From a bacterium (GTDB taxonomy: Bacteria > Cyanobacteriota > Vampirovibrionia > Gastranaerophilales > Gastranaerophilaceae), in assembly GCA_017471365.1 (NCBI GenBank), contig JAFUUC010000095.1, forward strand, positions 1 through 34,459: DNA of 34,459 nucleotides, in the 5' to 3' direction. Positions 1 to 8,207 of the stretch are shown in pieces. Position numbers and translations under genes: made by a program. Within the stretch, counting starts at the first letter, position 1. Each line of letters starts with the position of its first letter. The notes under the pieces were generated by a model that was given only the letters and a program-made list of their open reading frames with translations, did not search any database and was not told the DNA's origin.

Positions 1-1
1 C

Positions 2-235
2 CTCTCAAGCGTAGACACCTATGGCTACAATTCAGCAAGCTGGGATACTACAGAGGTAGCAAAACTGGGCATTGACCCTTCTTCTGTTTCGGGCTTCACC
101 CTGTGGTCGTCAGAGGAGTACTCGATTACGAGCAATTACTCTCGCGGACTCTACTTCTACAGTGGGTACACGTACGGTGACGACAACTATCGCAGTGACA
201 ACGGCCCGAGGTTCGTTTGCCTAGGAGATACTTAA
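2..235 (+). CDS. C-terminal fragment of a prepilin-like/surface protein (5' end outside window)
   Basis: An open frame enters from the left edge and ends at TAA 233-235, leaving 77 residues. They are rich in Tyr, Ser, Asp and Gly and finish with GPRFVCLGD. From recall, this ending resembles the variable C-terminal domains of the prepilin-type proteins that are numerous in Gastranaerophilales; the diagnostic N-terminus is not in the window. The fragment is visibly richer in G+C than the hydrogenase operon that follows, as is the prepilin gene at the right end. A hairpin follows the stop. The frame is secure; the family is an inference. Confidence 0.55.
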   Translation, partial: LSSVDTYGYNSASWDTTEVAKLGIDPSSVSGFTLWSSEEYSITSNYSRGLYFYSGYTYGDDNYRSDNGPRFVCLGDT

Positions 236-257
236 TTATTTAATAATTCAATCATTT

Positions 258-273
258 GGCGAAATTTTTCGCC
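258..273 (+). terminator. Hairpin after the prepilin-like gene, probable terminator
   Basis: GGCGAAA, a 2-nt loop and TTTCGCC form a perfect 7-bp stem 22 bp after the stop codon. The T-rich stretch behind it is interrupted (GGTATTTAATTC, then seven T), so termination efficiency is uncertain. Confidence 0.45.
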
Positions 274-343
274 GGTATTTAATTCTTTTTTTCCGAAGGG
301 GGCGGCGTTAACAGCTTGCCCCTTTCCTTAGTTAGATCAAACC

Positions 344-379
344 ACCCACCCTTTATCCCTCCCTAGCTAGGGAGGGAAA
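344..379 (-). repeat. Palindromic repeat element, family A (copy 1)
   Basis: Positions 356-377 are a perfect 22-bp palindrome (TCCCTCCCTAG and its complement). Read on the minus strand it is followed by an AGGGTGGGT tail. The same palindrome plus tail recurs on the plus strand at 34086-34120, inside a prepilin reading frame, and a diverged copy lies at 34163-34192. This copy is intergenic. The repeat is much richer in G+C than its surroundings, which suggests a dispersed element rather than local regulation. Confidence 0.75.
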
Positions 380-389
380 TATTATCACA

Positions 390-470
390 GATCCTGAAAC
401 AGTGCTGCATACAGGCTCACACGTCCTCGCTCCGCTGCGGCGGTTCGCTTTGTAGAGTTCAGGATGACGA
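390..470. repeat. Palindromic repeat element, family B, interrupted copy
   Basis: The left half (GATCCTGAAAC, 390-400) and right half (GAGTTCAGGATGACG, 455-469) are two arms of an inverted repeat. About 55 bp lie between them, including a GC-rich run CTCGCTCCGCTGCGG. The intact relative at 494-520 has only a 4-nt loop between its arms. The simplest reading is a family B element carrying an insertion. Confidence 0.5.
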
Positions 471-493
471 AATGGTTTAACTTGCAACCAGCT

Positions 494-520
494 TGTCACC
501 CTGAATTTATTTCAGGGTCT
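494..520. repeat. Palindromic repeat element, family B, intact copy
   Basis: ACCCTGAA (498-505), loop TTTA and TTCAGGGT (510-517) form a perfect 8-bp stem, flanked by TTGTC and CT. Its reverse complement aligns with the arms of the interrupted copy at 390-470, so the two copies lie in opposite orientation. Short dispersed palindromes of similar sequence occur in other bacteria; that comparison is from memory. Confidence 0.6.
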
Positions 521-654
521 ATTCATTTGATTGTATCGTAACGATGTACCGTAATGACACTATGACAAAAATTTTGGTTCGCGTTGTATCTCCCATTCAA
601 ATGATTTTGTGGACTAGGAAAATTTTTTTATTGTCACATAATTATTTGCTTTTT

Positions 655-683
655 TTGTTATTTAGGTGTAGACTATTTATGAT
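655..683 (+). promoter_or_regulatory. Promoter of the hydrogenase operon
   Basis: TTGTTA (655-660), a 17-nt spacer and TATGAT (678-683) match the vegetative promoter pattern at 4/6 and 5/6. Transcription would begin near 690, giving a leader of roughly 46 nt that ends in AGGAG (726-730) before the hydC ATG at 737. Nothing else in the 236-736 gap looks coding. Confidence 0.6.
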
Positions 684-700
684 ACTGTTTTAGTAACAGT
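684..700 (+). promoter_or_regulatory. Inverted repeat at the hydrogenase transcription start (possible operator)
   Basis: ACTGTT (684-689), 5 nt and AACAGT (695-700) form a perfect inverted repeat over the expected transcription start. It does not match the Rex consensus I know (TTGTGAA-N4-TTCACAA). It could be an operator for another regulator or a 5' mRNA hairpin. Confidence 0.35.
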
Positions 701-736
701 TGGGGTTAATACAATTGAATATTATAGGAGTCGAGA

Positions 737-1234
737 ATGAGTGAAGAAGGTTCTCGTAAAATCGACACAAAAAAGTTAGACTCTATTATTGAGGCATGCG
801 GTGCTGATAAGTCTCACTTGATTGCGATTTTACAAAAAGTTCAGGAAGAGTACAAATACTTGCCTGAAGATGCGTTAATTTACATCGGTACAAAAATTGA
901 GGGGTTGTCTCCTGCTACGGTATACGGAGTTGCAACTTTTTATGCTCAATTTTCACTTGATCCGAAAGGTAAATATGAAATTAAAGTATGCGATGGTACA
1001 GCATGTCATGTTAGGGGTTCAATGCCTGTTTTAAATGCTATTAAAGCCCATTTAAATCTAAAAGAAGGACAAATGACAACATCAGACGGGCTTTTCTCTT
1101 TGGAAACAGTTAGTTGTCTGGGTGCGTGCGGGCTTGCTCCGGTATGCGTTATCAATGGAACGGTTTATCCGCAAATGACTTCGGATGCTGTTAAGGTTGT
1201 GTTGGATACTCTTTTGAATAGGGAAAGAGGTTAA
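737..1234 (+). CDS. hydC: NAD-linked [FeFe]-hydrogenase, NuoE-like [2Fe-2S] subunit (HydC)
   Basis: This 165-residue protein is a thioredoxin-like [2Fe-2S] ferredoxin of the NuoE/24-kDa family. The cluster ligands fit C85, C90, C127 and C131, in the contexts VCDGTACHVRG and SCLGACGLAP. Residues 1-65 form the usual helical domain ending in the P-A-T-V-Y-G-V-A-T-F-Y motif. It is the first gene of a hydC-hydB-hydA operon with 3 bp to the next gene, and AGGAG stands 6 nt before the ATG. In the cytoplasmic trimeric hydrogenases of Thermotoga and many anaerobes, this subunit relays electrons between the flavin subunit and the catalytic subunit. Length and motifs are complete. Confidence 0.93.
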   Translation: MSEEGSRKIDTKKLDSIIEACGADKSHLIAILQKVQEEYKYLPEDALIYIGTKIEGLSPATVYGVATFYAQFSLDPKGKYEIKVCDGTACHVRGSMPVLNAIKAHLNLKEGQMTTSDGLFSLETVSCLGACGLAPVCVINGTVYPQMTSDAVKVVLDTLLNRERG

Positions 1235-1237
1235 AAT

Positions 1238-3091
1238 ATGGTGGAATTGAATATTAATATTAAAGATGAGCAACAAAAAGCTCAAGAAAAAATAAAAGAA
1301 CAAGGTTTCAGGGTTTTGGTTTGTGCCGGAACCGGTTGTGTTGCAAACGGGTCTTTGCAGATTATTGAAAAATTTAAAGAACTCGGTGCAGATGTTTCTG
1401 TTATGTCTGATTATGACAAAGTTACTATTGTTCCGACAGGGTGCCACGGTTTTTGCGAACAGGGTGTTCTGGTTGTATTTCCGGATTTGGATTTAACTTA
1501 TGTCAAGGTAAGACTTGACGATGTAGAGGGAATTTATGAAGCTCTTAAGAACAATCAAATTGTAGAAAGACTTCTTTATACTGATCCTCATTCAGGACAG
1601 AAAGTTCGTAAAAATGAAGATATTAATTTCTATGCGAAGCAAACAAGAACGGCTCTTGCTAATTGCGGAGAAATGAATGCTGAAAATATTGATGAGGCAA
1701 TTGCTTTGAGAGCTTACGAAGCTTTAGCAAAAGTCCTTGAACAAAATAACCCTGATGCTGTAATTGAGGAAATTGTAAAATCCGGACTTCGCGGTAGAGG
1801 TGGCGGTGGTTTCCCTACCGGTATGAAATGGAAGTTTACAGCTGCAAATAGGGGCGAAAAGTCCTATGTTGTTTGTAACGGTGACGAAGGTGACCCGGGA
1901 GCGTTCATGGATCGTTCTGTTATGGAAGGTGACCCGCACAAACTTCTTGAAGGTATTGCTATTGCGGCTTTTGCTGTAGGTGCTGATGAAGCATATATTT
2001 ACGTTCGTGCCGAATATCCGCTTGCAATCAAGCGTTTGAGAAAAGCTATAGCTGATGCTGAAGAACGAAATTTCCTCGGCAAAAATATCATGGGATCTGA
2101 TTTTAATTTAACTATTCATATCAAAGAGGGTGCAGGGGCATTTGTTTGTGGTGAAGAAACAGCGTTGATTGCATCTATTGAAGGTGAACGCGGCATGCCA
2201 AGACCGAAACCGCCGTTCCCTGCAAATAAGGGTTTGTTTGGCAGACCGACTTTGATTAATAATGTTGAAACTTTGGCTAACGTTCCTGTTATCATTTTAA
2301 AAGGTGCAGATTGGTTTAGTTCAATGGGTACTGAAACTTCTAAAGGTACAAAAACTTTTGCACTGACAGGTGAAGTTAATAATACAGGGCTTATTGAAGT
2401 TCCAATGGGTACGACATTAAGAGAAATTGTATTTAATATCGGTGGCGGTATTCGTAACGGTAAAAAGTTTAAAGCCGTACAAATCGGTGGTCCTTCAGGT
2501 GGTTGTTTGACAGAAGAACATTTGGATATTCCTATGGATTACGACAACTTGATAAAAGCTGGAGCTATGGTTGGTTCTGGCGGTTTGGTTGTTATGGCTG
2601 AAGACACTTGTATTGTTGAAGTCGCAAGATTTTTCATGAACTTTACGCAAAATGAAAGTTGTGGAAAATGTGTTCCTTGCCGTGAAGGAACCAAAAATAT
2701 GCTCAAAATCTTACAAAAGATTGTTGCAGGCAAAGCTGAAATGAAAGATCTTGAAGTTTTGGAAGAAATTGCACAAACTATCAAGGACGGTTCATTATGC
2801 GGTCTTGGTAAAACAGCTCCAAATCCTGTACTTTCAACTTTAAAATATTTTAGAGATGAGTACATTGCTCACATTAGAGATAAAAAATGTCCTGCGGGTG
2901 TTTGTACTGCGATGAAAAAGATCGTTATTAAGGAAGATCTATGTAAAGGTTGTACAAAATGTGCGAGAAATTGTCCGGTCGAGGCAATTCATGGCGAAGT
3001 TCGCCAGCCGCATCATATTGATCAGGCAAAATGTATCAAGTGTGAAGCTTGCTTGAAAAATTGTCCGTTCAAGGCAATAGTGTTGGAATAG
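1238..3091 (+). CDS. hydB: NAD-linked [FeFe]-hydrogenase, NuoF-like flavin subunit (HydB)
   Basis: The 617-residue protein shows the full modular order of HydB. An N-terminal [2Fe-2S] thioredoxin-like domain has C29, C34, C69 and C73. The NADH/FMN-binding NuoF core has GRGGGGFPTG near residue 186 and the NGDEGDPGAF and GAFVCGEETAL motifs. A [4Fe-4S] site uses C475, C478, C481 and C521. The C-terminal ferredoxin domain carries two clusters (C569/572/575/579 and C599/602/605/609). It oxidises NADH and passes electrons through FMN; with reduced ferredoxin, such trimers can run electron-confurcating H2 production. The two extra C-terminal clusters separate it from complex I NuoF. It starts 3 bp after hydC. 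Confidence 0.95.
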   Translation: MVELNINIKDEQQKAQEKIKEQGFRVLVCAGTGCVANGSLQIIEKFKELGADVSVMSDYDKVTIVPTGCHGFCEQGVLVVFPDLDLTYVKVRLDDVEGIYEALKNNQIVERLLYTDPHSGQKVRKNEDINFYAKQTRTALANCGEMNAENIDEAIALRAYEALAKVLEQNNPDAVIEEIVKSGLRGRGGGGFPTGMKWKFTAANRGEKSYVVCNGDEGDPGAFMDRSVMEGDPHKLLEGIAIAAFAVGADEAYIYVRAEYPLAIKRLRKAIADAEERNFLGKNIMGSDFNLTIHIKEGAGAFVCGEETALIASIEGERGMPRPKPPFPANKGLFGRPTLINNVETLANVPVIILKGADWFSSMGTETSKGTKTFALTGEVNNTGLIEVPMGTTLREIVFNIGGGIRNGKKFKAVQIGGPSGGCLTEEHLDIPMDYDNLIKAGAMVGSGGLVVMAEDTCIVEVARFFMNFTQNESCGKCVPCREGTKNMLKILQKIVAGKAEMKDLEVLEEIAQTIKDGSLCGLGKTAPNPVLSTLKYFRDEYIAHIRDKKCPAGVCTAMKKIVIKEDLCKGCTKCARNCPVEAIHGEVRQPHHIDQAKCIKCEACLKNCPFKAIVLE

Positions 3092-3141
3092 TGCGTAATG
3101 TAGGTTGGGCATACTTGCTCAACAAAATAGAGGAAAATAAA

Positions 3142-4911
3142 ATGACGGAAGAAAATAAAAAAACATTAATAATTGAAGGTAAAGAGGTCGAATTTACTAA
3201 TGAACCAAACCTTCTTGAAGTTATTCGAAAAGCCGGTATGAATGTTCCGACATTCTGCTATCGTCCGGACTTAACTTCCTTTGGTGCCTGTAGGATGTGC
3301 GTTGTAGAAGTTGAATATCCAAATGGAAGAAAAATAATCAATTCTTCTTGCACAATGCCGCCTGAAAGTAACATTAAAGTATATTTGAATACAGAAAAAG
3401 TTCGTAGAATTAGAAAAACTGTTTTAGAACTTTTACTTGCAAATCACAAAAAAGAATGTTTAACCTGTGAAAGATCAGGAGATTGCGAGCTTCAAAAATA
3501 TTCGCAAGAATATAATGTTAAGCAAATTCGTTTTCCAGACAAACCGGAAGAAACTTATCTTCCGGTAGATGAGAGCAGTCCTTCATTTGACAGAGATCCT
3601 GAAAAATGTATTTTGTGCGGGGCTTGCGTACGTGCTTGTTCAGAATTTCAAGGTCATTCAGTTTTAGGATTTGCTAATAGAGGTTCAAAAACACTTGTTC
3701 AGCCTATGAACGGCAGACCAATAGGACAAGTTGATTGTATTAACTGCGGTCAGTGTGTTGCTGTATGCCCTACAGGTGCTTTATCTATTAAAAATGAAAC
3801 AGATAAAGTTTGGGATTTGATTAATAATCCGGATAAAGTCGTTGCTGTTCAGATTGCACCTTCAGTTAGAGTGGCTTTGGGTGAAATGTTTGGACTTGAA
3901 CCGGGTGAAAATTCAATTTGTTTAATCAATGCAGCACTTAAAAAGATTGGTTTTGATTATGTGTTTGATACTAATTTCTCTGCCGATTTGACTATTACAG
4001 AAGAAGCTACAGAGTTTTTAGAAAGATTAAAATCAGGAGAAAATTTGCCGATATTTACTTCTTGCTGTCCGGCGTGGGTAAAATATCTTGAAACAGCACA
4101 TCCTGATATGGTGAAACATCTTTCAAGCTGTAAATCACCAATGGGAATGATGTCTCCGGTACTTTTGGAACTTATGCCAAAATATTTCAATGTTCCGAGA
4201 GAAAAAATTTCAGTAGTTGCTATAATGCCTTGTACAGCAAAGAAATACGAATGCAAAAGACCGGAATTCTATAAGGATGGCAAGCCTGATACCGAAGTTG
4301 TTTTGACGACAAAAGAACTTGGTAAAATGATCGAAGCTGCCGGAATTGATTTTAAATCACTTTGTCCTGAACCAAATGATTCTCCTTTTGGGGAATACTC
4401 AGGTGCCGGTACGATATTCGGAGCTTCCGGTGGTGTTGCTGAAGCTGCTGTTAGAACAGCCTACGAATATGCGACAGGAGAGGTTTTGAATGACATTGAT
4501 ATCAAAGAAATTCGAGGAACTTCGCCAAGGTCGAAGTCTGTTGAACTTGATATTAAGGGAACTAAAGTTGTTGTAAGAGTTGTTTCTACAATGATTGAGG
4601 CTGAAAAAGCTCTTAAAGAAATCAAAGATGGAACAGCAAACTTCCAAATGCTTGAAGTGATGGCTTGTCCGGGCGGATGTATAAATGGTGGTGGGCAGCC
4701 TAGAAGCTGTGATGATTCAACCATAAAAGGCCGCAGAGCTGAAGGTTTGTACAAAGAAGATAGAGAACTTCCGATAAGAAAATCTCATATGAATCCTTCT
4801 TTACAAAAACTCTATAATGAATTTTTAGAACATCCTGGATCCCATAAATCTCACGAACTGCTGCATACAAAGTATACAAACAGGTTTGATGGATCTTATA
4901 GGGATATATAA
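3142..4911 (+). CDS. hydA: [FeFe]-hydrogenase catalytic subunit (HydA)
   Basis: The protein has 589 residues from ATG 3142, which follows GAGGAAAA. The open frame extends upstream to 3049 inside hydB, but that part reads as non-homologous tail. Domains in order: [2Fe-2S] (C39, C50, C53, C70); a His-ligated [4Fe-4S] (H102, C106, C109, C115); two [4Fe-4S] (C156/159/162/166 and C199/202/205/209); and the H-cluster domain with all three signatures: TSCCPAWVK (C308 proton relay, C309 ligand), MPCTAKKYE (C364) and EVMACPGGCINGGGQP (C509, C513). A small-subunit-like tail follows. All motifs match group A catalytic hydrogenases, so it should be active. It reduces protons with electrons supplied by HydB/HydC. 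A 50-bp gap with an imperfect hairpin separates it from hydB. Confidence 0.96.
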   Translation: MTEENKKTLIIEGKEVEFTNEPNLLEVIRKAGMNVPTFCYRPDLTSFGACRMCVVEVEYPNGRKIINSSCTMPPESNIKVYLNTEKVRRIRKTVLELLLANHKKECLTCERSGDCELQKYSQEYNVKQIRFPDKPEETYLPVDESSPSFDRDPEKCILCGACVRACSEFQGHSVLGFANRGSKTLVQPMNGRPIGQVDCINCGQCVAVCPTGALSIKNETDKVWDLINNPDKVVAVQIAPSVRVALGEMFGLEPGENSICLINAALKKIGFDYVFDTNFSADLTITEEATEFLERLKSGENLPIFTSCCPAWVKYLETAHPDMVKHLSSCKSPMGMMSPVLLELMPKYFNVPREKISVVAIMPCTAKKYECKRPEFYKDGKPDTEVVLTTKELGKMIEAAGIDFKSLCPEPNDSPFGEYSGAGTIFGASGGVAEAAVRTAYEYATGEVLNDIDIKEIRGTSPRSKSVELDIKGTKVVVRVVSTMIEAEKALKEIKDGTANFQMLEVMACPGGCINGGGQPRSCDDSTIKGRRAEGLYKEDRELPIRKSHMNPSLQKLYNEFLEHPGSHKSHELLHTKYTNRFDGSYRDI

Positions 4912-4924
4912 AAAAATACAATTA

Positions 4925-4962
4925 TACAACGGGCGGATTTTATTTAAAATCCGCCCGTTGTA
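4925..4962. terminator. Bidirectional terminator between hydA and nth
   Basis: A perfect inverted repeat with 18-bp arms (TACAACGGGCGGATTTTA and its complement) and a 2-nt centre lies between two convergent genes. TTTATTAT follows on the plus strand and ATAATTGTATTTTTT on the minus strand. It probably ends both the hydrogenase and mce-lpxK-nth transcripts. Confidence 0.9.
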
Positions 4963-4966
4963 TTTA

Positions 4967-5599
4967 TTATAAAATCTTTTGACAGTATTTTCCAATTGGA
5001 CAAATTTCGCACATTGGCTTTATCGGCTTACAAACATTTTGACCGTGTGTTACCAAAAGTGTATTTATAGGTATCCAATATTTTACGGGAAGCTTTTTTC
5101 TTAAAGCAAACTCTGTTTCTTCAGGATCTTTTGTTTTTATATATCCTAATCTGTTGAAAATTCTGTGTACATGAACATCTACACATATTGCAGGAGTATT
5201 AAAGCCTCTAGATAGTACTAAATTTGCGGTTTTTCTACCTACGCCGCGGAATTTGCACAGTTCATCTATATCACAAGGGACATTACCTTGATATTTTTCA
5301 ACGAGAATCTTTGAAAGTTCAATTATTTGTCCTGCTTTATTTTTATAAAATCCAACAGGGTATATCGCTTTTTCCAGATCTTCAACTTTTACTTTCGCCA
5401 TTTGTTCAGGAGTTTTAGCTAGTTTAAGCATTCTCAAAGTGGCAGGATAAGTCGTTTTGTCATTTGTTCTGAGACTTAAAATACAAGCTATTAAAACCAA
5501 ATAAGGATCATTGAAAGAATCCATCAAACCGACAAATTCACTTTTTTGTTGATTTGCTTCTTCTAATCCTTTAACTATTGAATCAATGTTAATTGTCAT
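4967..5599 (-). CDS. nth: Endonuclease III (DNA glycosylase/AP lyase)
   Basis: The 210-residue protein removes oxidised pyrimidines and nicks the resulting abasic site in base excision repair. The helix-hairpin-helix reads FRGVGRKTAN, with the catalytic lysine at K123, and the catalytic aspartate is D141 in VDVH. The C-terminal [4Fe-4S] loop is C190-x6-C197-x2-C200-x5-C206, the standard spacing. The LSLRTNDKTT motif near residue 41 has Arg where E. coli has Gln, as I recall from archaeal and other bacterial homologues. Its ATG overlaps the lpxK stop by 4 bp, so it is translationally coupled as the last gene of the mce-lpxK-nth operon. Confidence 0.93.
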   Translation of the reverse strand: MTINIDSIVKGLEEANQQKSEFVGLMDSFNDPYLVLIACILSLRTNDKTTYPATLRMLKLAKTPEQMAKVKVEDLEKAIYPVGFYKNKAGQIIELSKILVEKYQGNVPCDIDELCKFRGVGRKTANLVLSRGFNTPAICVDVHVHRIFNRLGYIKTKDPEETEFALRKKLPVKYWIPINTLLVTHGQNVCKPIKPMCEICPIGKYCQKIL

Positions 5600-6615
5600 T
5601 TGAGTAACCCTTCAACATCAATAAGTGTTTTTAATTTTAAGGCATAAATATCATTACGATCAAAACGTTCTAATTTAACAGCATCCTTTTCTGTCGTAAT
5701 AATGCAACCGGAAATATCAACAATATCAATAGGAGCATATTGATGGTGATCGTCAAAAGTTACTGTTTTCACAACATTAAAATCTCTTAAAAAGTCGTAA
5801 AATTGTTGCGGCTGACCAATTGCACACATTGCCGTGACATCCATGCCATCCATAAGCCTTTGACCATTTTTTATATTGTAAACATAATCCGGTTCAGTGG
5901 CACAAATTGCTGTAGGAATTTGAAGTCTTTTGTTCATTATTTTCGCAACTTTAATTGCTGTATCATGATTCAAACTTTTACTAACTACAACAAGTCTGTC
6001 AATTCTATCAAGTGCTTCTGCTCCTTCTCTTAAAGGTCCTGCTGGTAATAAATTTTCATTACCAAAACCTTTTACACTGTCCATCAAAACAATATCAAGA
6101 TCACGGTGTAGTTTTCTGTGTTGAAATCCATCATCCAGAATAATTGTTTGAACTCCAAACTTTTCAACAGCACATTTAGCAGCAGCATAGCGATTTTTGC
6201 AAGTGAAAACGTAAACTCCCGGTGTATTTTGTGCAAGCCAAAATGGTTCATCTCCGGCATCCAAAGCTCCAAAATATATCGAAACTCCGTCTGATATCAT
6301 ATTAACATTTTTATTATTTAACTTGCCACCATAACCACGAGAAACGATCGCTACTTTATGACCGTGAGATGATAAATATTTTGCAATCTCAGACACAACA
6401 GGTGTTTTTCCTACCCCGCCTGTAGTCATATTCCCGACAGAAATCACGTAGGCATTAACTTTCTTAGGTTTTACGATTTTATTGTCGTAACAAAAATTTT
6501 TTAGTCTGCTTGCAAAACCGTAAAAATAAGAACAGAATTTTAATAAATTAAATAAAATTCCCTCAGGTTTTCGAGTATAATGTATTTTGGTTATTTCTGT
6601 TTTGATATTTTTCAT
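5596..6615 (-). CDS. lpxK: Tetraacyldisaccharide 4'-kinase, lipid A synthesis
   Basis: The 339-residue protein fits LpxK, which phosphorylates the 4' position of the lipid A precursor at the inner membrane. A Walker A-like GNMTTGGVGKTP lies at residues 61-72, preceded by a hydrophobic membrane-associated segment. The conserved LDDGFQH and LLPAGPLRE motifs are present in the expected order. Its presence is direct evidence that the organism makes lipid A, hence an LPS outer membrane. The ATG lies 1 nt after the mce stop, and its own stop overlaps the nth start. Confidence 0.92.
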   Translation of the reverse strand: MKNIKTEITKIHYTRKPEGILFNLLKFCSYFYGFASRLKNFCYDNKIVKPKKVNAYVISVGNMTTGGVGKTPVVSEIAKYLSSHGHKVAIVSRGYGGKLNNKNVNMISDGVSIYFGALDAGDEPFWLAQNTPGVYVFTCKNRYAAAKCAVEKFGVQTIILDDGFQHRKLHRDLDIVLMDSVKGFGNENLLPAGPLREGAEALDRIDRLVVVSKSLNHDTAIKVAKIMNKRLQIPTAICATEPDYVYNIKNGQRLMDGMDVTAMCAIGQPQQFYDFLRDFNVVKTVTFDDHHQYAPIDIVDISGCIITTEKDAVKLERFDRNDIYALKLKTLIDVEGLLK

Positions 6616-6616
6616 A

Positions 6617-7984
6617 CTAGAACAATAATCTGAATAATAAAAATCTCTTATTAAGTTTTTCAGAGAATTTTTTAAGGTTGCAAGTTGTTACAACCATATC
6701 GTCAACAATACTTTGCAAGTCAGAAACTTGCTTCTTATTTGAAGGATCAATTTTATTTATGGCTGCAAGTGCTGTGGACATTTCTGTCATAGCATTATTG
6801 GCATTTGAAATTGCCGAAACAAGATCTGATTTAAGTTTTTCATTACTTGTCATAGAATTTACACTAACACTAATTTGTGAAAGATTTTCGGTAATGATTT
6901 TTATATTTTTACCGGTTTGTTCAGCATCTGCCGCATCCATAATTTTGTTTAGATTTTCAGAAAGCTTGCCTACAGAATCAGCAGTAGAAATTACCGTTGC
7001 TTTAAACTTCTGATCACCAATCAAATTGTTAATATTTTCAGACAATCTTGAGAAATCATTAGTTGCTTGATGAGTCATATCAAGAAGCTGTTTAATATCA
7101 TCTTGTGATGAATCAAGTAAAGTGTCAACTTTGTCAAGTGTAACTGTAGATCTTGCACTCAGATTATTTAAATTAGCTATAGTCCTTCTTAAGTCAGCTA
7201 TTGCTTCGTCTGTTAGAATATCATTAACTTTTTTATTTGTTTCAGTCAAAGTTTCAGCCGCTTTATACTGCCAATCCATAAAGTCTGATAATCTCATCGG
7301 TTCTAAGATTGTATATGGAGAATCTTGTTTTGGATAGTCTAAAGGAGTGTCATTTAAGGAAACTAATCTTAATTTGTGTTTGTTATCAAAAGTTATTGCA
7401 GAACCTCGCAGAAATTCCGGCAAAATAAGCCCTGGTAAAGTTACCGAATAATCAACTCTATAAGCATAAGTTGTATTTATTGCACCTTTATAATTGTATG
7501 GGACAGATTCTCTAGGTACAACTTCTACTGATTTTATTGTACCAACATCATAGTATTTCCCGCTAAGTTTCATTTGAACGGCGTCATTTTTATAAAGCAA
7601 ATTCTTATTTAACATAGGTATGTAAATAGTTTTTGTTTTTGGCGGAGTAATTTCTAAGAAAAGTTCTCCAATAATGCCACCCTGCTGTATAGAAAAAGCG
7701 GAGGCTCTTGGAATTTCAACATTAGGTTCAGTAATAACAAACTTTACTTTTACAAAACTGTTTTCTGAATTTACAACAGGCGTAATTTCTTCAACTTGAC
7801 CAACTTTTAGCCCCATCATCTGAACACCCGCACCCGGTCTTAGCCCATTAACATCTTTGAATTGAATTTCAATTCTTTCGGCAGAAGACAATGCCCTGCC
7901 CTTAACTTTTAAAACAGTACCAACCAAAAGTATAAGTGCTATTAGCGTTAATAAACCAACTTTGAATGATGAAGAAAATTTCAT
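6617..7984 (-). CDS. MCE/MlaD-family lipid-transport substrate-binding protein
   Basis: I place the start at ATG 7984 because AGGAAGG lies just upstream and the protein then begins directly with a membrane anchor (MKFSSSFKVGLLTLIALILL). The frame is open to a further ATG at 8026. The 455-residue protein has one N-terminal transmembrane helix, an MCE domain over about residues 30-110 (RIEIQFKDVNGLRPGAGVQMMG) and a long helical, probably coiled-coil tail rich in Asn, Ser and Thr. MCE proteins form hexamers that carry lipids between membranes, usually with an MlaE permease and MlaF ATPase. Neither partner is in the window, so they must lie elsewhere. First gene of the operon with lpxK and nth. 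Confidence 0.85.
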   Translation of the reverse strand: MKFSSSFKVGLLTLIALILLVGTVLKVKGRALSSAERIEIQFKDVNGLRPGAGVQMMGLKVGQVEEITPVVNSENSFVKVKFVITEPNVEIPRASAFSIQQGGIIGELFLEITPPKTKTIYIPMLNKNLLYKNDAVQMKLSGKYYDVGTIKSVEVVPRESVPYNYKGAINTTYAYRVDYSVTLPGLILPEFLRGSAITFDNKHKLRLVSLNDTPLDYPKQDSPYTILEPMRLSDFMDWQYKAAETLTETNKKVNDILTDEAIADLRRTIANLNNLSARSTVTLDKVDTLLDSSQDDIKQLLDMTHQATNDFSRLSENINNLIGDQKFKATVISTADSVGKLSENLNKIMDAADAEQTGKNIKIITENLSQISVSVNSMTSNEKLKSDLVSAISNANNAMTEMSTALAAINKIDPSNKKQVSDLQSIVDDMVVTTCNLKKFSEKLNKRFLLFRLLF

Positions 7985-8116
7985 TGATCGCCTTCCTGTT
8001 ATAACTTCATAAAAATATTCTAACAAAAAAATAAAAAAAATAAATAAATACCCTCAATTACTCCTCCATTCAGCTGATTTTTTACAAAACCGATACATAA
8101 AACTTAATAAATAAAG

Positions 8117-8122
8117 TATAAT
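8117..8122 (+). promoter_or_regulatory. -10 box for the MGMAASQAR-type gene
   Basis: A perfect TATAAT stands 85 bp upstream of ATG 8208, with only a weak -35 17 nt further up (TACATA). It would give a leader of about 80 nt ending in AAGGAG (8194-8199). A second possibility is TTGACT at 8137, but no well-spaced -10 follows it. Confidence 0.4.
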
Positions 8123-8207
8123 CTTGTTAGGTTATATTGACTTTGGAAAAAAAAATATTATAACTCTCCACAGGTAGAAACAAACATTAATAGAAGGAGA
8201 TAAGCTT

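Noticed and set aside
3049-3141. Upstream extension of hydA inside hydB (ATG-like start at 3049)
   Set aside because: The extra 31 residues do not resemble hydrogenase sequence, and the ATG at 3142 has GAGGAAAA upstream and begins with the expected [2Fe-2S] domain.
8088-8096. FliA-type promoter before the MGMAASQAR-type gene
   Set aside because: CCGATA is present, but no TAAA element lies at the required spacing upstream.
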